In this document: piece by piece, positions 35,638 to 45,309 of the stretch | Position numbering within the stretch: the first letter of the stretch is position 1 | Layout of the letters: each line of letters opens with the position of its first letter | NCBI GenBank assembly: GCA_025060615.1 | Contig: JANXBS010000017.1 | Span: forward strand, 26,081-90,080 | From: Anaerolineae bacterium | GTDB taxonomy: Bacteria > Chloroflexota > Anaerolineae > DUEN01 | DNA length: 64,000 bases | Reading direction: 5' to 3' | The notes under the pieces: generated by a model | Seen by the model: only the letters and a program-made list of their open reading frames with translations | Told to the model about the DNA's origin: nothing | Databases searched by the model: none | Position numbers and translations under genes: made by a program

Positions 35638-38600
35638 TTAATATCCCACTCGAACCTCCACCGCCTCCGTCACATGGCCTAAGTCGATCACCTCCTTTGT
35701 AACGTGAAACTCGCGATGCGGCAAGCCATTGACCCACACTCGGCGGATGGGCAAGCTTTGCGGATGACGTACCCGCAGGCGAATCTGCCGGGGCGGGTTA
35801 CGCCGCGGCGGGTCCAGCCTGACCACAATGTGGCCGGTAGCCACCTGTGAGACGATCTCCAGGCTCGTCTCACCGAAGTGGGTGAGCGCCTTCGTGACCC
35901 GCATCGTCTTACCTTCCTCAAACCAGGCACGGGGAATGGCCTGGCCAACGAACAACTCGTCGCCATGCTCAGCCAGAAACATCAGACGCAGCCAGTACGT
36001 CGAGTTGGCTTCATCTGACGACTTAAAATGATCGCCCATCCAGTCAGCCAATGTGGGTAGGGGGTGCTCGGTCAACATCCGGGTATCGGGATAAAACGCT
36101 GCTGCGAAGGAGTTAAAGTACACCCGCAGGTAGTGCTCCGGCTCATCCCGCCACAAGTAAAGTAGCGGGAAGATGAGCAGATTTGGTTGCATAGAAAAGC
36201 CGCCCCAACTAAACCACTGCCGCTCAAAGTCCTCAGGTTGATACCCGTAGCGCTCTGAGAGGAAGAGGTTGTCTTCGTAGTCCTCGATAATCCAGCGCGC
36301 TGCCAATTCATCGGGGGCGATCAAGCCGCAGTAGACCAGGTGCACAGCCCCTTCCAATACCTCGCGCAACCAACCAAAGTCGCGTCCTCGCCGCTCCAAA
36401 CGCGAAGGGAAATGAGGCACCCATGTCCCATCACGCAAGCGCACGACCGGTGAACGTACGCACGCCTCGAAGAAACCGGCCCGCAAGTCTCGCCCGTAAG
36501 CCACTGCCTCTTCCTGCAAGCGTTTTCCTTCCGGATGCCCAATTTCGGCCAAGACATCCGCAGCAGCGCGAAAGCCCAGATAGGCATAAGCGTTGGTAGA
36601 CAGCCAGGTCCAGTAATCGGTTACGTCCTCCAAGGATCCTGGGGGCAGGAAACCGTAGTGGATTGGCCGCTTCCCTAGCGCGTCGAGCTTCATAGTCGCC
36701 TGGCGCTCACGGATGATCCACTCGCACCCCTTGACCAGCGCCGGAGCGACTCGCTTCAGCCACTCACGATCCCGGGTATAACGGTAATGCTCAGCCAGAC
36801 ACCACAGCACCCATCCCTGGTTTCGGTTGTAGCCGGCCATTTCGTAACCGCCGGAGCCGTAGAAGACCCCTTCGGCGCTCTGATAGTTGCCTGGCAATGG
36901 CACGGTTCCCTGGTAATCCACATAAAGCTGTAAACAGCGTTCTGCCTCTTTGGTATACCCCCGGCGATCCAGATCACTGATGACCATACATCCCTCGTCA
37001 GGGAAAGAGCCGTAGCGGAAGCCGCCGCAACGAGCCACCATCCGATCGCTACCTGGCTCGCGATCGTTCACGATGAGCATGTGCATCAAGTGCGTGCGAT
37101 AAAAGTCGTTGAGCGTCGCGTTGGGTGTTTCGATCTGGGCGCCCTGGGCGATGCGCCGTCGCCAGAACTCGATCACATGAGCCTTTTCAACCTCATACTC
37201 CAATTCGCGCAGGCGGACGATCTCATCAGATGCAGCGAGCTGGACAAAGGGGATTTTCACATAGATCGTGTGGCTGCTTTTCCCTGCCAGCGTCACTTCG
37301 TAGGTGAAGCCATCCTCACATGGATGCAGCACGCCAGCACCATTCATATCAAACAAGTAGCGTAGACGCTCACCTGCCTTAGTTTGGGCAAGGATCAACC
37401 CATCACGCGTCGTCAACAGCTCAGCAACCTGGTCCACCTGCGAGGCCAAGGGCAAGCTCACTCGAACTGGCTCTTGTGACAGGTTTGTGAGACGAAAACG
37501 CACCATCGCCACTACGGGATCATCGCCCATGTGCTCGCTCGCTATATCGCCGAATAGCCAAATGGCGTAGGCCTCTTGCTCGTAACAAAGATCGCCTTGC
37601 ACCCATGTCGTGCGGATGATAGGCAGATAGCCGTCAAGCAAAGAACGATCGCCCGGTTCCGCTATAGGCAGACCAAACCGAAAACGCAGCTCCTGACCAT
37701 CCCAACCCAGACGCGGCGTGTCTTTGCCAGGCACGCGTCGGATGAAGTTCTCGGCCAGGAAGATGTCGCCAGAGGGATCTACGCCGAACTTCTGTCGGCC
37801 CCCCTCGCATCCCAACACGAAGTAAAAACGGCGCTTCGGAGGCATGTCACTCCAGGCGCGTTCCCAACTCTGCTCCGGCATCTCAACCACACGTTGATAA
37901 ATCGTCTTGCTATGCCGATGCTTCCAGGCGGCAACAAACTCTCGCAAACGCACGCGGGCATCCGCCCGGCTGACAAGCACGCCGAAATCGCGAATGTAGA
38001 TCGGCTCGCCGGCCAGCACATCGTCCACAGCGAAGGAGAAGCTATGAGCTTTGGCACGCACCGTGACGATCGTGCGATCATACGAATTGAGATCCTCGTT
38101 GTAGGCATAGCGCACTCGGGCCACGATCCCACCGGTCTCGCCCCCGTCGATCGTGGAATGCCAGACGCAAGGCGATGCCACGATCGTGGATGATGTGAGT
38201 GGCCAGATCGTCAAGATTTCGCCGTTATAAGCCTCTAGGCGGCCATCCCAGGTCGCAGAGGCGTCACCCTGGGCTCCCCACTCGATGGCGATCTCAATCT
38301 CGCGCCACTCTGAATCGGTGTATGCGCGGAGCGTTTGGACTTGACAAGGAGTCGCACAGCGTAGTGCGAGCTTGAGCGTGCGTCGGAAGGTGGCTGGGAA
38401 GTCACTCTCGTCAGGGAACTCACGCGCGTTCAAGGGGCGAAAAGTGTAAGACCAAAGGAAGCCTTGCTGCACCAACTCGCAGTCGGCGACCTGCCAGCGT
38501 CCATTGGTCCAATCATCTATCGCCAGCCAGCCGCCGTGCCCGGCGCCTACCGCCGCCCCTTTAGGTACGCGGACTCTGGGCCAGGAGTGCTGCCAATATT

Positions 38601-38817
38601 CCAGCCGCACATCCTTCGGATCGGGTGTCATCCCAGAAGCAAATTCGATGACGATCTGAAACAGATCGCGGGGGTCTTCCCACCAGACCTCATAATCGGT
38701 GGGGGTGATCCATTCTCGACGGGCAGCAAAGGGTACAACGTCTACCGCGTTAGGGGGAAGTAAGATTGACACCGGTTCGATCCTCTTCTGGAAAGACTTG
38801 AGGGGACGGTTCATCAT
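35638..38817 (-). CDS. Giant six-hairpin glycosidase-like protein, paralogue A (1059 aa)
   Basis: I recognise the fold but not a named family. The N-terminal 550 residues appear beta-rich (WWEDPRDLFQIVIEFASG, VRLEYWQHSWPRVRV, IYIRDFGVLVSRADARVRLREFV). From about residue 600 there is an (alpha/alpha)6-type region: NRNQGWVLWCLAEHYRYTRDREW, CEWIIRERQATM, TNAYAYLGFRAAADVLAEIG. A terminal beta-domain ends RVWVNGLPHREFHV, similar to GH78/GH95-like enzymes. Paralogue B at 41872-45273 has the same layout. There is no signal peptide, so it is intracellular. The position between dehydratase and binding-protein genes supports an oligosaccharide-degrading role. ATG 38817 has AAGGGG 7 nt upstream. Confidence 0.75.
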   Translation of the reverse strand: MMNRPLKSFQKRIEPVSILLPPNAVDVVPFAARREWITPTDYEVWWEDPRDLFQIVIEFASGMTPDPKDVRLEYWQHSWPRVRVPKGAAVGAGHGGWLAIDDWTNGRWQVADCELVQQGFLWSYTFRPLNAREFPDESDFPATFRRTLKLALRCATPCQVQTLRAYTDSEWREIEIAIEWGAQGDASATWDGRLEAYNGEILTIWPLTSSTIVASPCVWHSTIDGGETGGIVARVRYAYNEDLNSYDRTIVTVRAKAHSFSFAVDDVLAGEPIYIRDFGVLVSRADARVRLREFVAAWKHRHSKTIYQRVVEMPEQSWERAWSDMPPKRRFYFVLGCEGGRQKFGVDPSGDIFLAENFIRRVPGKDTPRLGWDGQELRFRFGLPIAEPGDRSLLDGYLPIIRTTWVQGDLCYEQEAYAIWLFGDIASEHMGDDPVVAMVRFRLTNLSQEPVRVSLPLASQVDQVAELLTTRDGLILAQTKAGERLRYLFDMNGAGVLHPCEDGFTYEVTLAGKSSHTIYVKIPFVQLAASDEIVRLRELEYEVEKAHVIEFWRRRIAQGAQIETPNATLNDFYRTHLMHMLIVNDREPGSDRMVARCGGFRYGSFPDEGCMVISDLDRRGYTKEAERCLQLYVDYQGTVPLPGNYQSAEGVFYGSGGYEMAGYNRNQGWVLWCLAEHYRYTRDREWLKRVAPALVKGCEWIIRERQATMKLDALGKRPIHYGFLPPGSLEDVTDYWTWLSTNAYAYLGFRAAADVLAEIGHPEGKRLQEEAVAYGRDLRAGFFEACVRSPVVRLRDGTWVPHFPSRLERRGRDFGWLREVLEGAVHLVYCGLIAPDELAARWIIEDYEDNLFLSERYGYQPEDFERQWFSWGGFSMQPNLLIFPLLYLWRDEPEHYLRVYFNSFAAAFYPDTRMLTEHPLPTLADWMGDHFKSSDEANSTYWLRLMFLAEHGDELFVGQAIPRAWFEEGKTMRVTKALTHFGETSLEIVSQVATGHIVVRLDPPRRNPPRQIRLRVRHPQSLPIRRVWVNGLPHREFHVTKEVIDLGHVTEAVEVRVGY

Positions 38818-38868
38818 TGGTAGCCCCTTGGGTTTCAATTGGAAAATGAGCCGTCCCTTGCTTCTCAC

Positions 38869-39990
38869 TTACGCCACTCGATATCGCTCCAGCACCTGCT
38901 CATCCAGCGAGATGCCCAGCCCGTCACGATCCTCAGGTACGAGGACATACCCGTCCCTGAATTCCACCGGATCGCGCACCAGATCTCGCACCAGCGGTGA
39001 GGTGGAAACGGGATACTCCATCATGAACCCGTTGGGGATGGCAGCAGCAAAGTGAGCGCTGGCAGCCAACAAAATCCCAGTCTTAAACGAATGGGGAACC
39101 ACCTTCCGACGACGATCATAGGCCATATAGGCGATCCTTCGGCCCTCCGTTAGCCCACCACAGCGAGCTAGGTCAGGTTGCAAAATATCCAGGCCAGCCT
39201 CATCAAGCAGCCGCTCAAACGCGCGCCGACCACTTTCCTGTTCCCCCGCCGCAATGGGGATCGGGCTGCGGCTGACCAGCTCCCGATAGCCCCCCAGATC
39301 GTCCGGATGGAGCGGCTCCTCCAGCCAAACCACCTCATACTTTGCGTAGACCTCCGCCATCCGAAGCGCCCCCTTCCGGTCCCACGCATGGCCCCCATCA
39401 ATCATCACATCAACCCCAGCACCAACCGCTGATCGGATGGCCCGCACAAGCTCCTCGTCTAGTCTCGGATCTCGTCCAACCGAACCCCAGCCGAACTTCA
39501 CCGCCCGGTACCCTTGTCCTGCAAACAATTCAGCCAGCTTCCCAGCCTCACGGGGCGTCTCGGGCATGAGCGCACTGGCATAAGCTTTGATCTTGGCGCA
39601 GAACCTCCCACCCAAAAGCTCGCTGACCGGCCGACCAGTCGCCTTACCCAGGATGTCCCACAGGGCCATATCTATCCCGCTCATCGCATGAAGCACCGGC
39701 CCGTAACGGCCGAAGTAGAGCGTCCCGTGGAACATCTTGTCCCAGAGCCGCTCGATCTCCAACGGGTTCTCACCGATTAGGAGCGCTCGCAGCCCCGTCG
39801 CAAGGCTGTGGGATGGAGGGGCTTCGATCACCGCTTTACAGACCAGCGGGACCGAGTCCACTTCTCCGATGCCCGTGATGCCTTCATCCGTATGGACGCG
39901 GACCACCAGCGTGTCCTGTGTCCCATCGCATCGAGTGGCATCCACCTCTGGAAGCCTCAAGCAGATCGCTTCAATCTCCGTTATCTTCAT
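38869..39990 (-). CDS. Mandelate racemase/muconate-lactonizing (enolase superfamily) dehydratase
   Basis: This 373-residue enzyme has the enolase-superfamily pattern: an N-terminal capping domain (KITEIEAICLRLPEVDATR), the catalytic KxG-like YRAVKFGWGSVG, metal ligands in DVMIDGGHAWDRKGAL, VVWLEEPLHPDD and PIAAGEQESGRRAFE, and the general base His in KVVPHSFKTGILL. The barrel's His-Asp chemistry suggests a sugar-acid dehydratase or epimerase (mandelate racemase subgroup). The ATG at 39990 was used. It follows the GH2 gene by 45 bp and probably acts on the sugar acid freed by it. Confidence 0.92.
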   Translation of the reverse strand: MKITEIEAICLRLPEVDATRCDGTQDTLVVRVHTDEGITGIGEVDSVPLVCKAVIEAPPSHSLATGLRALLIGENPLEIERLWDKMFHGTLYFGRYGPVLHAMSGIDMALWDILGKATGRPVSELLGGRFCAKIKAYASALMPETPREAGKLAELFAGQGYRAVKFGWGSVGRDPRLDEELVRAIRSAVGAGVDVMIDGGHAWDRKGALRMAEVYAKYEVVWLEEPLHPDDLGGYRELVSRSPIPIAAGEQESGRRAFERLLDEAGLDILQPDLARCGGLTEGRRIAYMAYDRRRKVVPHSFKTGILLAASAHFAAAIPNGFMMEYPVSTSPLVRDLVRDPVEFRDGYVLVPEDRDGLGISLDEQVLERYRVA

Positions 39991-40035
39991 CACTCAACCA
40001 TTCTGCTGTTTAAACGAGTTGCGTTTAGCACCGGC

Positions 40036-41832
40036 TCATTCGTCCACCCTTCCTCCAAACATTCGGGCCAGGCTCGTCAGCGAAACTTTGGCCTTGCGAT
40101 CTACGGTGACCACGCCATACGGACCGTAGGGTGCGTAGGTGATGAAATCGCGGCGATGGTAGTAGTCTGCCCAACACCAAAGCACCCCGCCCGCAATCCC
40201 GGCATCCATAATAGCCCGCCAGACCGCCTCGATGTAAGCAGCCTGATAATCCTCGGTGAACGCCGTGTCGCCGCGCATGCCGCGAATGCCCTGCCCTCCG
40301 AACTCTGTCACGACGATAGGTTTGTCTTGAAAGTGCTCACGGAACGCGCGTAGCAGGGCTGCGGTGGGTTCCGTCACTTTGGCAGAGAACTCGGCGATTC
40401 GATGTGGCTTCTCCGATGTGAAGATACCTAAATAGGTGTTGACGCCGACAAAGTCCGCCTCGTCAAACGCCAGATGCTGACGTGCATCGCCCGCTGCCAC
40501 GAACGTCGCCAATCGCGTGCTGTCCAACGCTTTCGCCACGCGCAGCAAACGCCTCATGGCGGCAATGCCGACCTCGGTATCCGTGCCGCACTCGTTAGCC
40601 ATGCTCCAAGCGATAATGCACGGATGGTTTTTATCACGGCGGATCATAGCGGCCAGCGTTCGCTCAGCATCAGCGATGATGGACTCATCATGCTCGTGCG
40701 AGATCTCTCCCAACGATGAGACATTCCACCAGCAAAGGGAAGTTTCTGTCATCATCAACAGGCCGATCTCGTCTAGCATCCGCAGCAAAGCCGGATCTTG
40801 CGGGTAATGCGTTCGAATCAGGTTGACACCGGCCCGCTTGATTCGCAATAGCTCCTGGCGTACAATATCCGCCGGCACCGTCGGCCCATACCCGCCGTAT
40901 TCGTCGTAGCGAGAGACGCCCTGAACGCGTAAAGGGACACCGTTGAGCAGGATTTGGTCTCCTCTCACCTCAACGGCGCGTATGCCGAAGCAGTCACGAA
41001 CCTCGTCAAGCATGACGCCGTCCTCCCTCAAGCAAACCTGGGCCTCGTACAGGACAGGCGTCTCCGGCGACCATAGCTCCGCTTCGGCCCAGTCGAACGA
41101 CATGACAGCGATGGTAGCTTCATTGGCCGGGCACCGCACCGCTGACGAGCTCTCAAGCGAGTGATGTGGCCCTTTCACTGTAACGGTTATCTCGCCACGA
41201 AACTCATCTCTGCTCACGTTCGTGATCTCGATCTCGCATAAGATGGTCGCTCTCGTGTCCTGCGGCCTGGCTATAATCCTAAGATCAGAAATATAAGCCA
41301 GGCCAGTGGTGACGAGGAAGACCGGCTTGAGGATCCCTCCATAGAGCACCCATTCGATGGTTTTGGCGCCCGGCACACAGCTCAGACTGGGACGGTTGTC
41401 CACACGTACCACCAAAGCGTTAGGGCCATCAGCGCGCAGATATGGCGTGATGGCAAGCTCGAACGGTAAATGGCCTCCCACATGCTCTCCTAGCAGGTGA
41501 CCATTCAACCAGACCTTGGCGTGGCGGTTTACACGCGCAAAGTGGAGCCGTTGCCATCGGCTCGTGTGAACGAGATCAGCCGGTATTTCTGTCGCATACC
41601 AGCCGACCCCCTCATACGCCCACAATGCTTGTTCATACAAGTCCCACGGCCCTGGCACCTGAACTATAGCCCAATCTCGGCGATCAAAATCCGTTGCGAA
41701 CCAGCGCTCCCCTTCGCCCCAATCGTACGGATCTACCTGAAAGCGCCAGGGCTCAGGCAGCTCCTGGGCCAACGGTGGCTGACGGAGGGTGTACACTGTG
41801 TTTGTCATGTCAACCATCTTTACAGGCTCCAC
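40036..41832 (-). CDS. Glycoside hydrolase family 2 (beta-galactosidase/beta-glucuronidase-like)
   Basis: This 598-residue enzyme has the GH2 domain order: jelly-roll (EPWRFQVDPYDWGEGERWFATDF, VGWYATEIPADL), Ig-like domain, and TIM barrel with GVNLIRTHYPQDPALLRMLDEIGLLMMTET, acid/base Glu in WSMANECGTDTE and nucleophile Glu in IVVTEFGGQGIRG. The NECG and TEFGG motifs are close to beta-glucuronidases. It lacks a signal peptide. The apparent start is GTG 41832 with GGGAGG 6 nt upstream. A uronic-acid-linked role with the neighbouring dehydratase is inference. Confidence 0.93.
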   Translation of the reverse strand: MEPVKMVDMTNTVYTLRQPPLAQELPEPWRFQVDPYDWGEGERWFATDFDRRDWAIVQVPGPWDLYEQALWAYEGVGWYATEIPADLVHTSRWQRLHFARVNRHAKVWLNGHLLGEHVGGHLPFELAITPYLRADGPNALVVRVDNRPSLSCVPGAKTIEWVLYGGILKPVFLVTTGLAYISDLRIIARPQDTRATILCEIEITNVSRDEFRGEITVTVKGPHHSLESSSAVRCPANEATIAVMSFDWAEAELWSPETPVLYEAQVCLREDGVMLDEVRDCFGIRAVEVRGDQILLNGVPLRVQGVSRYDEYGGYGPTVPADIVRQELLRIKRAGVNLIRTHYPQDPALLRMLDEIGLLMMTETSLCWWNVSSLGEISHEHDESIIADAERTLAAMIRRDKNHPCIIAWSMANECGTDTEVGIAAMRRLLRVAKALDSTRLATFVAAGDARQHLAFDEADFVGVNTYLGIFTSEKPHRIAEFSAKVTEPTAALLRAFREHFQDKPIVVTEFGGQGIRGMRGDTAFTEDYQAAYIEAVWRAIMDAGIAGGVLWCWADYYHRRDFITYAPYGPYGVVTVDRKAKVSLTSLARMFGGRVDE

Positions 41833-41871
41833 CTCGGGCCTCCCTTTCGAAGGCAGGTTTTCTCAGCTATT

Positions 41872-44800
41872 TCAACAGCTTACCCGCATTGCGATGTCTT
41901 TGATCGCGGGGCGGATGTATACCACTTCACTAGCCGTATTGAAGTCAGCGTGAGGCTGGCCATTCACGGTGACAGCCCGAATCGGCCGCTTATCGGGTCG
42001 CCGGAGGTGCACGACCAACTCCTGTGGTAAGCGGTCTGCAGTCAACTCGATCCGCACGGAAACCTCAGAATCGTTAGCTTCCACCCGGTAGCTCACAGGG
42101 CCGAAGAAACTCGCCATGCGCTCAACGCCGAAAGCCTGTCCCGGTGCCAACCAGGCTCGCGGCGCGCCCGGCGCGATGTGCAACGTCCTCCCTTCTTCCC
42201 ACAATAGGAAGGCTCGCAGCCAGATAAGCGCTTTCGACTCATCCGGCGTCTTGTAGAACGGTCCCACGCCCTGCCCGAATTCCACTACCGGATGCTCTGT
42301 AAAGGCCCGCACATCGGGATAGAGGGAGCCTCCGAAGTTGTTGAAGAGCGCACGCAGCCCATGCTCCACCTGACCCCGACGCAGGTAGTCAATCGCCAGA
42401 TCCATCAGATTGGGTTGGATGGTGATGCCGCCATGGCTGAACCAATATCGCTCCAGGTCCACCGGACGTCCCCACTCGCGCGAGACAAAGAGGTTGTCCT
42501 CCAGGTCCTTGAGCAGCCACGTCACCTCTGGCTCGTGGGGCTCGAACACGTCACATTCCATCAGGTGCAACGCGCCGTAGGCTGCCTCACGGAACCATCC
42601 CCACTCGCGCCCTCGCAGCCCTGTTCGGGTCGGCACATGGGGCACGGAAGTGCCATCCAACAGGCGTACCACCGGGGCTTCGATCATGGCTCGGCGGGCA
42701 GCCTGGCGAATATCCTCCCGATAAGCGGCGGTTTCACGCCCTAAGCGCTCTGCCTCGGGGTGTCCGATCTCGGCTAACACCTCGGCGATAGCCTTCATCC
42801 CGGCATAGGCATGCGCGTTGACAGCAAACCAATGTCGCCACTCTGGGTTGTCCTCCAAATGCCCAGCGGGCAACAGACCCCATTCGGGCACAGGCTTGCC
42901 ATCTGGCCCCATTACCTTCGTGCCCTGGCGCTCACGGATGACGAACTCGCAGGCAGCGATCAGGTTCGGAGCAACGCGCTCGAGCCAGGCACGATCGCCC
43001 GTATAGCGATAGTGGTTGGCCAGACATTCCATGATGTACCCGTGATCAAGGTTGTAGGCGAAGTGGCTCAGCCGAAGCACGCCTCCATCCAGATCTAGCC
43101 CTTGCAGCGCCCCCTCTGCTGAGGTGAAATGGCCATCTGGCATCAAAGCCCCCTGTGTGCGCAGGAAGGTTTCCAGGTAAGCCCTAGCTCGATCATGATG
43201 CCCCGCCTGATCCAACATCGTGATCTGCCAGCACGCCTCATTGCCACAGGCGCCGTAAGTCCAAGTGGCGGCAGGGACCACGATCAGGCCGCTCTCCGGC
43301 TCCTTGTCTACGCTGATCGCCACATGGGTGCGCACGGCTTTGTGAAAGTCGCCCAAGATCGCGTCGGGCACCTGTATTTGCCCACCGCTTTCTACCCAAT
43401 TACGCCAATACCCAACTGCATCAGCCAGTTTGACTTCGAAATCCAGGCCGGCGACCTTTTGCCAATCGGCACGTTCTATCAGGCTGACGAAAGGGATCGT
43501 CATCGTGATCGTGTGTGCCTCTCCGCCGTCCAGTTCCACCTCGTATACTGCCGCGGTCGAGATGGCCTGCGAAGCACCAGGCTGATCGGCATAGGCGACC
43601 GCGGCCAAGTCGCCCCGTCCATTGGTATGGATCGCCAACCGTAAGACCGGCGCTTCATATGGTGCCACACGCCACTGGCGAGCGACCGTCTCGGCGGGGA
43701 CAACCCGCCCTGTGGCGATGAGCAGCTCCCCACTGAGCTGGACCTGCTCTTGTGGGGCGATGACAATCCACAGTCGAGCACGCTTCCGACCATGCGTGGT
43801 GTTGCGAATGCGGAAGCGCACCATGGCTACCACGTCTTCGTCGCCCCGACGCGCGTCGGGGCCTGTCAATGGCCCGTCCAGCAGCGCGGCGAAGGCCATC
43901 TCCTCGTACTCGATCTCACGATCCAGCCAACGGCTAATGACCACGGGCAGCCAGCCATCCAACAACGACTGCTCCGTCCCTCCACGACGCTCGCGAAAGT
44001 CTGGCGGATCACCCGTGCCGAAGCGAAAGCGCAGTTGATGACTGGGCCAGATCAGGCGCGCTGCATCGCGCCCGGCCAGCTTTAAGTGGCGCTTGTCGAG
44101 GAACAGCTCACCGTTGAAGCGTAGGGCAAACTCCTGGCGGCCAGCCTCCACGCCCAGCGGCAGATAGCGCCCGAATGGCTCCTGCTTAGTCTCATCCAGC
44201 GGGGGGATCTCGGCCATGGCTCGGCTCAGCGACTGCTCCGGCTCACCGCCCACGCGATCGTAGATCGGCTTGGGCGCCTGGGCCCACTGCGTCTGAAAAG
44301 CCTCCCACGTCATCCCACCCTCAGCCCAGGTGATGAACACGCCATAATCCGGGATGTAGATCGGGCCGTGGGCGAGATCAGCGATCAGGAACGAGAAGCT
44401 GTGCACATCAGTGCGCAGTGTGATCACAGTACGGTCGCTGGAGTCCACGGCGAACGGGCTGCCATCATCCGCAGGCGAGCTTGCATACAGGATTCGGAGG
44501 CGAATCCCCTCCTGGCTCTGCCAACTTCCATCGGGCTCGATTCGGTCACCGGCCTCCGGCGCTAACGGCTCTACTGTCAGGAGATAGCCGTTGGCCGCCT
44601 CTGCCTGACCTCGCCAGGCGATCTTTGTCGCCTGACCGACATTGAACCGGATATCCACCCGCCCTTCATGCCAGACTGAGGAGGAGTAGGCATGTAGCCC
44701 TGCTACCCGCGGCGGGGCATCCTTGTCACGGAGCAAGCCCACCAGTCGCACCTTCAGCGTGCGCCGGAAGCGGGCCAGATAGTGCTCGGCTTCATTGAGT

Positions 44801-45273
44801 TGCTCCACGGCCTCTCGCCCGCCAAGCTCTGGCAGGTCAATTGGGTCGAATGTGAACGTACACCTCGTGCCATCCACCGCTTTTGCAGCGCGCACGATCG
44901 TCCATCGTCCATGCCAGGGGTCATCGCGGCCGATCCAGCCGCGCCGAGCGCCAGGACGCCGCTCCGGCGCAGGAGTGGGCCAGTTCTTACGCCAGTACTC
45001 CACCCGCACATCGGATGGCACGTGGTCGGCGAAGTCGATCACCATCTGTCGGACATCGCGCGGCTCTGGCCATTCCAAGCCGATTTGCCACTCCTTGTTT
45101 TGGAGGTCACAACCTGGTGTGAATGTCCCGTCGGCCGATGGGCGAAGATCATGGACATGCAAATCGTGTCGTTCGGTGCCGGTCCACCAGCGGACCCAAG
45201 CGAAGAGGGCCAGATCCACCGGATCGCCGGGGCGAGGGATGATGTTATTCATCGCAGTGTGCAAGTCAGCCAT
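41872..45273 (-). CDS. Giant six-hairpin glycosidase-like protein, paralogue B (1133 aa)
   Basis: This is a paralogue of the 1059-aa protein. Shared features are VRVEYWRKNWPTPAPE, PIYIPDYGVFITWAEGGMTWEAFQ, LRFRFG, SLLDGWLPVV, VAMVRFRI, then the helical region with DHGYIMECLANHYRYTGDRAWLERVAP and CEFVIRERQG, and a C-terminal VHLRRPDKRPIRAVTVNGQPH. The N-terminal half is beta-rich and the C-terminal half (alpha/alpha)6-like. The family is not one I can name. There is no export signal. ATG 45273 has AGAGG upstream. It directly follows the first ABC transporter's permease genes, 36 bp apart, so it likely processes the imported sugar. Confidence 0.75.
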   Translation of the reverse strand: MADLHTAMNNIIPRPGDPVDLALFAWVRWWTGTERHDLHVHDLRPSADGTFTPGCDLQNKEWQIGLEWPEPRDVRQMVIDFADHVPSDVRVEYWRKNWPTPAPERRPGARRGWIGRDDPWHGRWTIVRAAKAVDGTRCTFTFDPIDLPELGGREAVEQLNEAEHYLARFRRTLKVRLVGLLRDKDAPPRVAGLHAYSSSVWHEGRVDIRFNVGQATKIAWRGQAEAANGYLLTVEPLAPEAGDRIEPDGSWQSQEGIRLRILYASSPADDGSPFAVDSSDRTVITLRTDVHSFSFLIADLAHGPIYIPDYGVFITWAEGGMTWEAFQTQWAQAPKPIYDRVGGEPEQSLSRAMAEIPPLDETKQEPFGRYLPLGVEAGRQEFALRFNGELFLDKRHLKLAGRDAARLIWPSHQLRFRFGTGDPPDFRERRGGTEQSLLDGWLPVVISRWLDREIEYEEMAFAALLDGPLTGPDARRGDEDVVAMVRFRIRNTTHGRKRARLWIVIAPQEQVQLSGELLIATGRVVPAETVARQWRVAPYEAPVLRLAIHTNGRGDLAAVAYADQPGASQAISTAAVYEVELDGGEAHTITMTIPFVSLIERADWQKVAGLDFEVKLADAVGYWRNWVESGGQIQVPDAILGDFHKAVRTHVAISVDKEPESGLIVVPAATWTYGACGNEACWQITMLDQAGHHDRARAYLETFLRTQGALMPDGHFTSAEGALQGLDLDGGVLRLSHFAYNLDHGYIMECLANHYRYTGDRAWLERVAPNLIAACEFVIRERQGTKVMGPDGKPVPEWGLLPAGHLEDNPEWRHWFAVNAHAYAGMKAIAEVLAEIGHPEAERLGRETAAYREDIRQAARRAMIEAPVVRLLDGTSVPHVPTRTGLRGREWGWFREAAYGALHLMECDVFEPHEPEVTWLLKDLEDNLFVSREWGRPVDLERYWFSHGGITIQPNLMDLAIDYLRRGQVEHGLRALFNNFGGSLYPDVRAFTEHPVVEFGQGVGPFYKTPDESKALIWLRAFLLWEEGRTLHIAPGAPRAWLAPGQAFGVERMASFFGPVSYRVEANDSEVSVRIELTADRLPQELVVHLRRPDKRPIRAVTVNGQPHADFNTASEVVYIRPAIKDIAMRVSC

Positions 45274-45309
45274 GTTGGTCCTCTTTCTCCATTCGCTATT
45301 CGCCATCTG

